The notes: generated by a model from the sequence alone, not told the origin. A DNA stretch of 64,000 nucleotides from Phytoseiulus persimilis (GCA_037576195.1 CM075101.1:40796001-40860000); one strand, 5' to 3'. Counted from the first letter of the stretch, positions 12,725 through 23,571 are shown. Numbers and translations: made by a program.

Positions 12725-12936
12725 TTGTTTTCCGGCTGAAGCTCTCAGCCAGCTCTCAGAAGTGTCCCGGGATAACCTTTCGGTATTGCTTCAGTAACAC
12801 TCCCTATCGCCTCGCAAGTCCCATTGCGGGCGGTGGGCTTGGGTCTTGAGATGGTTCAGATCTAATTCTGATACAAATTGAATCCGCTTTTTACCACCTA
12901 AGAAATCTTTGTTGTCGGCCGGGGATGAACCCGCGA
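12725..12936 (-). mobile_element. SINE inserted in the minisatellite
   Basis: The 212-base insert interrupts the 45-bp array and is flanked by a perfect 14-base duplication ACTCTTCCAAGTCT (12711-12724 and 12937-12950). The array unit itself supplies this sequence once, so the duplication is the target site. Read on the minus strand, the 5' end carries a near-consensus tRNA promoter B box (GGTTCATCCCC, 12921-12931) and the 3' end finishes in an A-rich CCGGAAAACAA. No A box is present, so the head is probably 5'-truncated. The 3' 122 bases recur at 557-678. Confidence 0.75.
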
Positions 12937-13709
12937 ACTCTTCCAAGTCTGGAGGGGCGATTCCGGAACCAGTCTGACCATACTTTTCAAAAGCTGGAGG
13001 GGTGATTCCGAGGCATATCTGACTAACCTCTCCCAAGTCTGGAGGGGTGATTCCTACACCAATCTCACCATCCCCTTCCAAGTCTGGAGGGGTGATTCCG
13101 AGACCAATCTGATCATACTTTTCAAAGCTGGAGGGCTGATTCCGGGACCAATCTGACCATCCTCTCCCAAGTCTGGAGGGGTGATTCCGAGATCAACTGA
13201 CCATCCTCTCCCAAGTCTGGAGGGTAGATTCCTAGACCAATCTGACCATACTCTTCCAAGTGTGGAGGGGCGATTCCAGAACCAGTCTGACCATACTTTT
13301 CAAAAGCTGAAGGGGTGATTCCGGGACCAATCTGACCATACTTTTCAAAAGCTGGAAGGGTGATTCTGGGATCAATCTGACCATACTCTGCCAAATCTGG
13401 AGGGTAGATTCCTAGACCAATCTGACCATACTCTTCCAAGTGTGGAGGGGCGATTCCAGAACCAGTCTGACCATACTTTTCAAAAGCTGAAGGGGTGATT
13501 CCGGGAATCTGACCATACTTTTCAAAAGCTGGAAGGGTGATTCTGGGATCAATCTGACCATACTCTTCCAAGTCTGGAGGGGTGATTCCGAGACCAATCT
13601 GACCATACTTCTCAAAAGCTGGAGGGGTGATCCCGGGACCAATCTGACCATCCTCTCCCAAATCTGGAGGGTAGATTCCGGGACCAATCTGACCGTACTA
13701 CTTCTCAAA
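12937..13709. repeat. 45-bp minisatellite, block 2
   Basis: About 17 more units of the same 45-bp repeat after the SINE. Within it a larger period is visible: a block of several units near 13215-13390 is repeated almost exactly near 13395-13560, suggesting higher-order duplication. The first 14 bases are the right copy of the SINE target-site duplication. Confidence 0.92.
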
Positions 13710-13892
13710 ACCATGATGCTGACCCAGTGAAGAGAGAGAAAAGTGCCTCGATGCCAGGGCAGGATCCTATCGAGAATCGGTGGCCACTCCCGAAGGTCTC
13801 ATGACACTACATGAGGCAATGTGTGTCTGTCAGCAGTAGACTCCCGAAGCAAGGGACGGGTCAGCCAGCGTAGTCGGCCGAATGCCGGATAG

Positions 13893-14190
13893 TCTATATA
13901 TATAAAAATCCAAGGTCTGTTTGTTTCTTTGTCCTCAATGAACTCCTCCGGTATTGATCGGATCGACGTGGAGTCAACGGCATGTTGTAGGGCGGCTCAC
14001 AAGGAAGGACATAGCCCCCCCCTTCCTCCCTCGCCATTTATCCCCCACTCCGGCCCCTGAATACTATCACCGGTATAAGAATCCCGACGATAAAGTGCCC
14101 CGCCCCGATATGACGCCAGCTAGACTCCTCGGTCTCTCCTCGAGGTCATGAGATACCCTTCCGCAACCCCACTCTCCCTTCACCCCCTCT
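13893..14190 (+). mobile_element. Helitron-like element B, 5' part only
   Basis: It begins TCTATATATATAAAAATCC immediately after the end of element A. It then follows A's left end through the GTATTGATCGGATCGAC block and the CCCCGATATGACGCCAGC block. It lacks the 3' end seen in A and C and is replaced by element C, so it looks truncated or overrun. Confidence 0.5.
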
Positions 14191-14623
14191 TCTATACATA
14201 TACCTATATTATAAAAATCCAGCAGTCCGAATGTCCCCGATGGACTTCCACGCGACTGGTCGAATCGACATGGAACTGGCGGCATGTTGTGGAGTGGTTC
14301 ACAAGGATGGACCAAACCATCCTTTTGACAGACAACATGCGCAGATTAACCGAGTAAGGAGATCGCTCACCAATTGTGCTGACCCATTCAAGAGGTAGAA
14401 ACGTACCTCCTTGCCAGGTACTGCCAGATTGTGTTTTCCATTTGTATAAATCGGATATGAATCCTAACCGTGAGGCGCACCACCCCGAAATGATGCTAGC
14501 GAGAATCCGGGGCAATTCCTCAAGGTCTCATGACATTACTTAGAAGCCAATGTTTGTCTATCAGCAGTAGACATCTGAAGGAAGGAACGGGCCGGCGAGC
14601 GTAGTCGGCCGAACATCGGCTGG
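14191..14623 (+). mobile_element. Helitron-like element C
   Basis: A diverged start (TCTATACATATACC, then ATTATAAAAATCCAGC) is followed by sequence related to B and then by the 3' end shared with A. It finishes CTGG at 14620-14623 before a T. A 5-bp hairpin (GCCGA, loop ACA, TCGGC, 14608-14620) directly precedes the end. The start could instead be a few bases later, at about 14204. Confidence 0.5.
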
Positions 14624-14651
14624 TTTGGGATAAAATGAAGCGGCAGGATGC

Positions 14652-14667
14652 CTAGATTATAATCTAG
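14652..14667. repeat. perfect 16-bp palindrome
   Basis: CTAGATTATAATCTAG lies 28 bases after the end of Helitron-like element C. It is AT-rich and fully self-complementary. Confidence 0.85.
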
Positions 14668-15037
14668 ATTATAGAGCTTGGTGTCCATGAAAACCACGTG
14701 ATTGCATTCAGTCTTTGCTTTTATCCATGTCATTTCGATCGAATCAATACACATTTTACTTCGAAAATACTCATTTGCTATGGGCCGCGGAGTTCTTGTT
14801 CGTCAAACGAGAGTCATTCACAATTAAAATTAATAAATGTACGTAATACACACAAGACAAACAAATTAGCGGATGATCTTCCGGGTCGGTCACTTGTGCC
14901 GGTATTAAGAGCGACCATGGATTAGCTCTAAGTCGGACACACACTAGACTGGGGAAGATGTCTCACAAAAACTCACTCGATGCGACTTGAATTCCCTCGC
15001 GCGGCCGCCTTCGGAACTATAAGGAAATGCCTCATTT
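14668..15037. other. gap before the F-box gene
   Basis: AT-richer sequence near 14820-14870. No gene or repeat is recognised. It may contain the end of the F-box transcript. Confidence 0.35.
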
Positions 15038-15043
15038 TTAATG
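15038..15043 (-). promoter_or_regulatory. possible poly(A) signal ATTAAA
   Basis: An ATTAAA hexamer on the minus strand lies about 80 bases after the F-box stop codon. It sits in a small inverted repeat (CTCATT, loop TTT, AATGAG). The position suits a short 3' UTR, but a single hexamer is weak evidence. Confidence 0.3.
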
Positions 15044-15123
15044 AGCCGACTCCGAGGCTTGGACGCTCTACACAAGTATTATCGAGCGCAAATCACAAAG
15101 GATCATGATCCCGGCGGAGCTAA

Positions 15124-17074
15124 TCAATCGATAGTCCATCCTTTGGGTTCAACTACTCCAATGAAGCTTTCCGGGCTGCACAGTCCGCGTCCGACAAACG
15201 TGGGGGGATCTTCCAAGAAGTCGGTTTCGGCTAAAGACGTCTGATCGGGTCCGACAAATCTCCCGTTCCTTGTTTCGTTCTTCGGCTCGGAAAGGGCGCT
15301 CGAAATCATCATATTTCTGACAACGTCGTGGAGGTTGAAGGGAGGGGCTGATTTGCTGTAGATACTCAGCGAGGAATGCATGTGGAGGACCTTGAGCCTT
15401 TCAACGAGCTGACCGACGAATCTGAGGATATTTTCTCTATCGTAGGCGCTCTGCGGTACATCCATCATGATTCTGTTTCTCGCCCCAAGACATAGCTGTT
15501 GCAAAGTTTCACATTCGGCGAATGCTCTCCACATGAATTTACACTGCAGCGGGAGGATGCTCGATTCCAGCTTCAAGTTCCTCAGCTTCGTGCATCGTTT
15601 GATCAAATTGGTCAAGCCGTAGAAGTCGCTCTTCCAACGTAGGACCAACTTGAGCGTGCGAACGTTCGGGTTCGACAAGAAGTCGTAAGCGGACCCGTCA
15701 AGAAGTACGGAGTTGAGAATGATCTCTTGGAGCCATTTGAGACCTGTCAGGTCGGGAATGCTCGAGGCCGTCAGAGCCGTCGTCAGGCAGTCGATGCACA
15801 TTAGGCTTCCTTTCAGACAAAACTTTTTCAAGCGCAGTTTCCCCAAGCGAGAATCGAGAAGATCCAGTTCGGGCGGACGGCGGCCCGTCGGTCCAGAAAC
15901 ACGCTGATAGGATCCCTTGTCAGCTTGAGCCGAGCTTCCGAGGAAACACGGCGACAACGCTATCGCCTCCAGAGACGGCGAGAGAGTGATCAAATCGAAA
16001 TGCGAAAAATTCTGATAGTCGAAGGAGTGGCCTTCTGAGAGGTCCAACTCTACAACGTTGAGGCTCCAAGGACGGGGATGGGTGAGGATGTTCCGTACTT
16101 GAGACGTCGAAACTCCATTTTGACTGACGATGCGGAGCTTCTGAGGGCTTCCCCAGGGCTTGCTGAAGGTCTCGTCGTCGCTGACGAGGGAGATCCGCTG
16201 CAGTTTCTCTATTAAAACTCCACCTAGATCCCTGGCCTCCCGACTAGAACGATTCCCGTTGAAGTTCGCGTTCTCGTAGATGTAGCAATCCTTCTTTTCT
16301 AGAACCCACCTGAGAATGTGACCGTCAACGAGCCGGTCACCGAAAATCCTCGTCAGCAAACCAGCGGATTGGCTGCAGCCTTGGCGGCTGGGGTCGAAGT
16401 TGGAGAGGACGAATGTCCGAAGCGTTCTCCAACGATCGGGGGATAGCGTAAGAAAATAGTTCTCAGGCTGACGACTCCGCTGAGACACGATCATGGTGAT
16501 GTGCGCAACCTCAAGATCGCTGCATCGATTCATTAGGTCCACTACGAAATCGTACGAGTTCACGTTGCCAACGATCTCCACGTATAAATTCTTCAAGTTC
16601 AGAAATCTCTTTCTAGATAAGGGGTCGTCAACCACACGGAGCATGAGGCTGTTGGTGGGCCCCGTGGTGTTGTGGTCAGAATAAGTCCTGGGTTGATTCA
16701 TCGGATTTAGGAGGCTGAAGCTGAGCGCGTTCAATTTCCTGAGCCCTGCGGCGGCGCCAACGATTTCTCGGCACGAAAGCGTCGTGCCAACTACGTTCAG
16801 CTCGCTTATGTTCTGGCAGTGCAGGATGAGTGAGGATAGGATACAAGGGGGAATCACCCAGTTTGAGAAGTCCAGCTCGAGCACTGCGAAGCCGTTGTAT
16901 TTCAGATAGTTCCGTGTTGTTTGAGAGTAGACCTTCGGTTTGACCCGCTGCAGCCATTCGAACGCGAAATCCCGGAGCCTCGCACTCGTTAAAGCGAGCG
17001 CAATCTTCGCATCCGTGTCCAAGTACGAGGTGATCATGTCCACAACCTCCATTGGGAGGTTGTTGAGCGAAGCT
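15124..17074 (-). CDS. F-box and leucine-rich-repeat protein, last coding exon
   Basis: This is the only long, clean reading frame in the window: 642 residues from an ATG at 17052, and coding probably extends 7 codons further to a splice acceptor at 17075. Residues just before and after the ATG read as an F-box core (LNNLPMEVVDMITSYL), followed by a helix to about residue 40. The rest is made of irregular leucine-rich segments, for example near residues 55-90, 104-114, 150-186, 331-339, 403-415, 439-472, 483-497 and 551-560. Known F-box/LRR proteins are substrate receptors of SCF ubiquitin ligases: the F-box binds Skp1 and the LRRs bind the target. That role is inferred from family here; no target can be named. 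Third codon positions favour G and C. An in-frame stop lies at 17092-17094, so either an upstream exon supplies the start or translation begins at 17052. No convincing first exon was found. Confidence 0.85.
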
Positions 17075-17100
17075 CTGGAAAATAAGCTCTGTTAGAACGC
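17075..17100 (-). other. 3' splice site of the F-box gene
   Basis: On the minus strand a branch-point-like TTCTAAC (near 17091-17097) is followed about 16 bases later by CTTATTTTCCAG, ending at 17075. The F-box frame continues in phase across the junction to the ATG at 17052, including the conserved Leu-Pro of the F-box. This favours a spliced upstream exon over a start at 17052, although that exon was not located. Confidence 0.55.
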
Positions 17101-18580
17101 TCTATATGTTAGTTTGGTTGAGCGAGGAGGAGGGCTGGGAGTTCAAACTGATATCGATATCGTGTATTCTTTCAGCTTGGGTGCGTGGGGCCCTCAGGAC
17201 CATTGTCGTATAATATCCTCTCTAAGGATGTCGAAGAGCCCATTCGTTCACCTTGAGGGCGTTCGAGTCCGAGACCTTCTAGATCATGTGAGCTCATGCT
17301 TGAGGCATTCGCACACGTTGGAGGCCGGGAGGCCGGAAGTCAGGATTAATATCATTTCAAGGTTCTCGCGATCGGCAGAAGCCAGCGAACTAGGAATAGT
17401 CTCCAAGTGACCAGATGTGTTTGATCAGGGAAGAATAGAGTTCATTGTACGAGGTCGCCATTCTGCCCTACTCTGAATCCGGGAATACATGAAATAACAC
17501 TTATTACTCACTCGGAATGGCGAGGCATTTTCCAAAATATAAATACTCAGGCACTCCTAGCGCTCGCACGCTGCCCCTAACACATGGCGTATGTGTGTGT
17601 GTGTGTGTGCAATGTGTGAACAGTCCTGCGCACCACGTACGACTTGAACGAGTTGCCGGCGTGGATTCGATTGCTACCGAACTCGATAAGAACGATGCCT
17701 CTCATAATGCGTGATTCTCGACAGGCGCCTCGGAAAACGCGAGAGCTATGCGGGGATGAGCTCCTAGTCTGACTGAGCTTACAGAGTGTTACGAATTTTA
17801 GTGGAGATCAGGCTACTTCATGGGAGTTCGTCGTTGGGTTTCTCGTTTTTCTCGTCGTCGCCGGTTGCCTCGCTGTAGTTTGCATGTGATCCGGCGCTCC
17901 TGCGAGACTATGACTTCTGAAACGGAAAATCTGGTCGGTTCGCGAGTCCTTATTTCTACGATGCATCCGCCAAACAAAACAGTGAGACCTTGTTTGGAGA
18001 GGCGGAAATGCGGTTTGCCGGTTTCGTCGTCTTTTCGGATGCTCAGGGTGTCTTGTCTCCTGCGATAGCGCGGCAGAAACCGCGCCATCTCAATTGTGGG
18101 ACGAAACTGATTTCTTGGAGCCTGTCGGTAACCGAGCGCAGAACTTTCCTCGCCATCCGATTGCTCTCATTTGCTGAGAACCTTCTCTGGTCCATGGCGC
18201 TGGAGTGCTTCTCGAACCAAGCGCATGGTGGACCGATTCGTCCCTCATGTCACATCGTTCAAGTTGCTAACACAAGACACTTGATCATGATCATTAATGA
18301 CATCATGAATTTAACTTGATCCCCCTGGTAACTAGCGCGTACAAGGTAGTGCGTCATTCGCAACGTCCCGTGGATGACGCTGCTGATATTCCGGAATTGT
18401 TCATCTTATATGCTCATCCGATCGGATGCTCTCAAGAGCCAGGCTCTGGCCGGGCTCCAGTCTGGATGCCGTGTTTTCTCTCCAGGAGCCCTCCGTTCCC
18501 CTGGGAATCTTCCGAATCTCTTATTGAGAACTGCGGTCATTCAGGAACACAGGAGAGTCGAAGTACTCGTGCCGGTTTTA
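17101..18580. other. upstream region of the F-box gene
   Basis: This should hold the intron and first exon of the F-box gene if the splice site at 17075 is real. A GTGAAC donor on the minus strand near 17250 was tested, but the frame it implies meets a stop within 20 codons. A short GT microsatellite lies at 17592-17609. Confidence 0.35.
17592..17609. repeat. (GT)n microsatellite
   Basis: Nine uninterrupted GT-type dinucleotides. Confidence 0.9.
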
Positions 18581-18925
18581 CCCGCCCGCCTACCTTCCAC
18601 GCGTTCAGTAGAACCCTGGAGAAACCTTACTCTCATCTTCTCCAAATCATTCGTATAGAACCGATGGAATCCACCCATTTATGGAGTCTATGAGAACATA
18701 AGGATCGCCCTTTCAACAACATCAAGAGGGCTTACGTTTGAAGCGAGCCGTCGAGGTTTTCGTTCCTCGCGTGATTCAGGATCGATGGTCTGTATTGGTT
18801 GTCTCTGCCATATTATATCACGTATTGCTCGGTTTCGAAAGGCTACAGATCCGAAATTGGTTCCAAAAGCCCGACTGAGACAGTATGAACTCCGAAGTTC
18901 TGCGGGGAGATGAAGTCTGCTCAGC
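18581..18925 (+). mobile_element. CAGTGGCGT-family repeat, copy a, 5' end lost
   Basis: Aligns by eye with copy c (21072-21465) from the GCCTACCT block onward, including GAGGTTTTCGTTCCTC and GCTCGGTTTCGAAAGGCTAC. The CAGTGGCGT start is missing or decayed. No coding capacity is evident. Confidence 0.65.
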
Positions 18926-20311
18926 CCCCGAAGGAGGACTTAGTTTTCCACGTTACACCCAGGCATTAACAACAACATGTGAAATAGCGAGAACACCTCC
19001 GACACTGAAAAAGGAGACCGTCTCTCACGGGCTGCGACTTGCGAGAAGCTTTTGGAGACCACGCGACTGCCATCACATCAGAGGAAGCCCTTATTCGTGA
19101 TTCAATGCAAACGAACTAGCCTGTTCTTTTCAGACAGTGCTTAACGTTGAATGTCTATTCTCCAGAGGTGGGCTCCATAGATGCAAATACCGTTGGGGAC
19201 ATTTGAGAAGAAAGTCACTTATTCTCTCTTGCAATCCCGGTGGAGGACCTGCAACGTCGTGGGGTTGTTCGGAATCCAATGCAGATTCTGGTCTACCCAT
19301 CATCCAGAATGAGTCCCCTGTAGCATCGAGGAGAAGTGGACTTTTGTTAGTTGTGATCAGGTATCAAACTGCACCGCCGCGGGCGCTCCCTTCTCGATTC
19401 ACCTGGATATCTCTGAAGCTGGGACTCCGGGTGAGTTTTGGTAGGAAAACACAGTATTTTCCAAAGTTTTATTCGCATTGTGGGTATCGTCACGACGGCC
19501 CGTGTGTTCATAGTCATGGCTTACGCAGTTTGCTCTGCAGGAAACAAGAAAGCTGACAGGGCTCGCCCTCGAGTATTGCCATGTGTTACAGCTGCTTCCG
19601 CTGAGAACAACCGCTTCACGACGAGCAATGAGCCGCCAAGGTCGATTGAGCGTTTGTCCTTGCAACAGGAGCTAATCAATCATTCGAGCTGAGCAGACGT
19701 CGAAGTGCCGCAATATTCGCATCGAGCAAAGGGTTTTCGATCAGCCACCGTGGTTATTTCTTTCGCTTTCCCTCTTGTGCAAGTTTGGCGCAGCAATAAG
19801 CACTTCTAATGCCACCGAAATCTCCGATAATAATCGGGCCGAACGCAGAGCGTGCATTTTGTGAGCCATGGCCAGGAGATTTAGTATGGCTTTTCCCGTT
19901 TCCAGAGGCAAACGAGTTCCGCTTGGATTGAAGGGTATGACGAATGGTTGACTATCAGTGGAATTCGTCCCGGAACGCGTCCTCAAAGCGGAGTTCCTTC
20001 TCTCTGTTGGGTGAGCAAGGCAGGGTAGGAGATGAAGGAGAAACATCACGTGGCATATCGACTACACAGTTTGTCGTACGACGATGCAATGGGCTGTTCC
20101 GTCCTCGCCCCATCCATCATTCGTTCATTTCACTCTTCCCCGATCACCAGCAAGCAACGCGTGAAGCGCCCACCGGATATTTCCATTACAGTTCTCTGGC
20201 TTGATACTGAACCGACAAGTTCACGGATGGTTGAGGTGTCTCTATGCCAGGAATCGCAGTCCGACCGCGGCCGGCTCCAGTCGGCTGGGGATCGGCTGGT
20301 GTCATGTGGTA
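18926..20311. other. stretch between repeat copies
   Basis: Overlapping short ORFs on both strands; nothing recognised. Confidence 0.35.
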
Positions 20312-20606
20312 CGGTAGAGGCGATCAATGAAGACCATCGATCCTGAATTCAATGAGGGACGAAAACCTCAACGCCTCGCTCGTGAGCTTTCGAGTCGAAC
20401 GCAAGCTTTCCAGTTGTTGTTGGCGGGTCGATCCTACCGTTCTTATTGTACTTCATGAATGAATAGATTTCATAGATTCTCTATGAATGGTTCGGTGGAG
20501 GATGAAGCAAAAGTTTCCTCGGGGTATCACAGAACGTGTGGAAGGTAGGCGGATGGAAAAAAAAAATCAGCCCCTCCCCACGGTAAATCCTGGCCACGCC
20601 ACTGGA
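20312..20606 (-). mobile_element. CAGTGGCGT-family repeat, copy b, inverted
   Basis: The reverse complement starts CAGTGGCGTGGCCAGGAT at 20606-20589. It then matches copy c through the GCCTACCT, GAATCTATGAAATC and GAGGTTTTCGT blocks and stops matching near 20312, after GATCGCCTCTACCGTA. A run of ten A's (plus strand) lies inside. Confidence 0.65.
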
Positions 20607-21071
20607 TGAGGGGGATGGGCTCTATACACCATGCGGTAGTCTCGCTTTTCATGAACGAGGGGAAAACCAGTCATGGTAAGATGCTCCCTTCCATGGATCT
20701 TCTCGAGTATCTAGGAAATTTGTGTGATCTGTGAAACCTCCGATCCCTCTCTCTCTCTCGACCCAATCGGAAGTTGTTCCATATCTGGGTTTAGTGACCA
20801 CTCCTCTCTGTCGGAGGCTTTTGGGAGCTAGCTCATCGCTTGCGCCTCGACTTCCTGTCCAGCATGATTTCACTAGCATGGGTCGGGTTCTCTTCCAGTG
20901 CAGTCATGATGAGCTCAGAGTTCTCCAAAGCTGTTCCTGATCCGCTGACCGCTATCGCAGCTTCAGGAGAGTACCGACAAGGCTCCCCACATTCACGCGC
21001 CCTGCTCGGGATCTAGCTTACCTGTCATTCCGGAACGGATCCTCTTAAAATCTCGCCGTGGAGCCCTGATG

Positions 21072-21465
21072 TGCAGTGGCGTTGCCAGGATTTCCCCTGG
21101 TTTTGTTCTTTCCCCTCCGCCTACCTCCCATGCATTCTGTAACACCCTCGAGAAACCTCTCATTTATCTCCACCCAAACCGTTATTAGGCAATCTATAAA
21201 ATCCATCCATTCATTGAGGCGATGAGAGCGGTAGAATCGCTTCATCAACAACAGCAGGAGAGCTTGCGTTAGAATTGAAAGCCCAGAAGCGAGCCGCTGA
21301 GGTTTTCGTTCCTCATGTGATCAAGGGTCGATGGCCTCTATTGATCGCGTCTGCCGTATCATAATATATCTTGCTCGGTTTCGAAAGGCTACAGATCCAA
21401 CATCTGTTCCGAAATCTCGAATAAGATTGTATGAAGTCAGGAGCTCCGTGGAGAGGTATCTGAGC
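21072..21465 (+). mobile_element. CAGTGGCGT-family repeat, copy c, most complete
   Basis: Starts GCAGTGGCGTTGCCAGGAT and runs about 390 bases, matching copies a and b. The terminus resembles those of some hAT-like and other DNA elements, but no matching inverted end or target duplication was found here. The class stays open. Confidence 0.65.
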
Positions 21466-22211
21466 GGAGACTGAGGACGCAAAGGTGTCCTTCCGCCGTT
21501 CCGACGAACGAAAAGTGAGCACTCGATTCACTCGGCGACTGTCTCTCGTTCGTCTTCAAGAGCTGTGTTGAGGATGGCGTTGAACCGTACAATCGGTGAT
21601 CAAAATCGGAGGTTCCAGCATGAATGGAGAGAGAAGGTTTCCTCACTCGGACTTGCGCTCTGCATAGAGACCTCATGCACTCAGGCGGTCTCGGAATCAG
21701 GAGAGGGTTTCTGGTCGGGTAAACGGGTTCGTGGAATCGGTTTCGGGAGGAAGTTTCGAGGAATCCGTTCCGAGGAAAATGTTCCGGGAAAACGGGCTGT
21801 GACCGACGCGAATGGTCTCCACCGAAAATTCCGTTCCGGTGGTTGGTGTACGGGAGCCCTCCGGTTACTGGGGAATCAAGCGAGGAGCATGTGGTTCATT
21901 ATTCGAAGCTCAAGAAGAATCTTCCTCTCCGAGTGCACTCCTCAGTCCCTATTCGCCAATCGTAGTCTGAAAAGGGTTCCGTATTGCTGTTCGGGACAAC
22001 CTTTGAGAAGTCAGCCAGAAGCTAATAGAGGACTTTGCCAGCACTCCACTGTGTCTTTGTTGCCACACACTGGCAGGACAAGAGCCGGTCTCGAGATACA
22101 GACAGGCCATTCAACGCTACAAAAGTTTTTTTTTTTGGACGACGATGATAGTTGCAACCGGACCTCGTATAAGCCTCCGTTAAGGAAGGGAAAGAAGCCC
22201 CATTTGTGGAG
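21466..22211. other. stretch with a long but unconvincing ORF
   Basis: A 222-codon frame spans 21565-22233 on the plus strand. Its middle is built of degenerate repeats of TTCCG/GGAA words, and its end enters the MITE at 22212, so it is not called as a gene. A T12-13 run lies near 22126. Confidence 0.4.
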
Positions 22212-22432
22212 TACCCCAAAGTTTGGCGTATAAGGGAGTACTTTTCTGACTGAAAACATTGCTGGAGCTTGTGCTCGTGTGCACGTATGTGAATCCCGAT
22301 ATTTTTTCACGATGTGGCATCGTTCCGTCTGCTGCGGAAAATGCCAGATCGCGATAATTTCCTCAATTACTGTGCATTCTGGGTACATTCATGGCTGGAA
22401 AATTAGTCCCTTATACACAAGACTCTAGGGTA
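22212..22432. mobile_element. MITE, copy 1
   Basis: The 221-base element begins TACCCCAAAGTTTGG and ends in the inverted counterpart (GACTCTAGGGTA), with TA at both edges. It aligns along its whole length with copy 2 at 28841-29062. Short length, TIRs, TA target and no coding capacity fit a Tc1/mariner-type MITE. The TIRs are more diverged than in copy 2. Confidence 0.7.
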
Positions 22433-22858
22433 TAATGCCGTACAGGATGGGTCGTGTTCATCACCGTTATCATTCGTGAGTGTTACGCCTGGTCGACGAT
22501 CTCCCTCATATTTACAGCTATTGTATATTCCTGGACGCTCTATATTCGCTAGTGTCCGCTCGTCGACATATTGCACAGATGCTGCTGAACCGCGAAGCGC
22601 AGGATGTTACTCTTGATCGCCACGTTTGGGCGCTGAATAAAGCAACCATCCGCGGTGGGTGCTGTTGCTGATTCGGGATGAGCGTCCTCATACGAAGCTG
22701 AGCGTGATATCGGTGCGAACCCGCTAGTATGCCGACCGGTTCAAGCTTGTCGCCACGCCCCGCGGAGGGTTGCAGAGCAAAACGGACGTCGCCTCGAGGG
22801 GCAGGCCGGGACACCTGTCCAAGGGCCAGGCCGAAGTTGAAGTTACCACTCTGTTCGG

Positions 22859-23571
22859 CAGTGGCGTATGTAGCTCAAGCCACGCCCGAGGCAAAACGAC
22901 AAAAATGCGCCCCCCCCTCCCTGAACCTGCACGAAAGATCGATGGGAAATCGGGAGAAAATTCCGGGGTTGTGAACAGGGTCATGATCACTGAATGGTAT
23001 GACGATACAGTGATGATTTGAATCGCGCACACTGGGCACTGGCTGCGTCTCAACTTCCTGCCATATAACAGCCTCAGAGTCTGTTTCTCCCCGTTTCGTC
23101 TCTAAATGCTGAGAAGCGCTCATACGTTCGGTCTTCTCGCCCTATAATGATCATTATCCATGATCCGCTCTCACTCTCTGGGAGACTCTTCACAGCTGGC
23201 TATCGTAACGGCAACGATTAGAAGGATCTGCGTGGCAGCGCGCAGGCCCAGAAACACGCTCTCATCACCCGTTTGGATGATGAAGAGGGAGTTCCACCGA
23301 GATCACCATTCGCGCATGCTTTCTGGTACGAACCAACATTTTACAGTCATTTATCTCAACACAGAGCTTCTTGGATTGATCGAATTGGAGCTGCGATTCT
23401 GCGGCCCCTCAGCTCTGTGGGTTGTTCATTTTGTTCTTGATTTGGAGTGAATTTCTGTAGCAGTGAAGGTCGATCGACAGCATTCTGAATCCGTCGGTCT
23501 TCAGCTTTGCGCCCGTAGAGAGATAGGGGCCCAAGTCGTGGCTCTCACGCGCCCTCTTATGTACGCCACTG
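22859..23571. mobile_element. possible non-autonomous DNA transposon
   Basis: CAGTGGCGTATGTAG at 22859 faces CAGTGGCGTACATAAG read inward from 23571, giving inverted ends of about 14 bases with some matching words inside (AGCCACG). The 8-base flanks differ, so no target duplication supports a single insertion. These could be two unrelated element ends. Confidence 0.3.

Larger units (their letters stand above)
11388..13892 (+). mobile_element. Helitron-like element A, carrying the minisatellite
   Basis: The left end starts TCTATATATGG just after an A at 11387. It matches the start of the next element at 13893 for roughly 120 bases, with more matching beyond a gap. The right end (13715-13892) matches the right end of element C (14371-14623) and finishes ATAG, a degenerate CTRR, followed directly by T. 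A TC start, a CTRR-like end, GC-rich palindromic words near the 3' end, insertion between A and T, no TIRs and an internal minisatellite are typical of non-autonomous Helitrons. No Rep/helicase frame is present. Assignment to Helitrons is by these termini only. Confidence 0.55.

Noticed and set aside
11675..13709. CRISPR-like array
   Set aside because: Units abut with no unique spacers, and the setting is eukaryotic.
21565..22233. 222-codon plus-strand ORF
   Set aside because: Its middle is degenerate TTCCG/GGAA repeats, and it ends inside a MITE.
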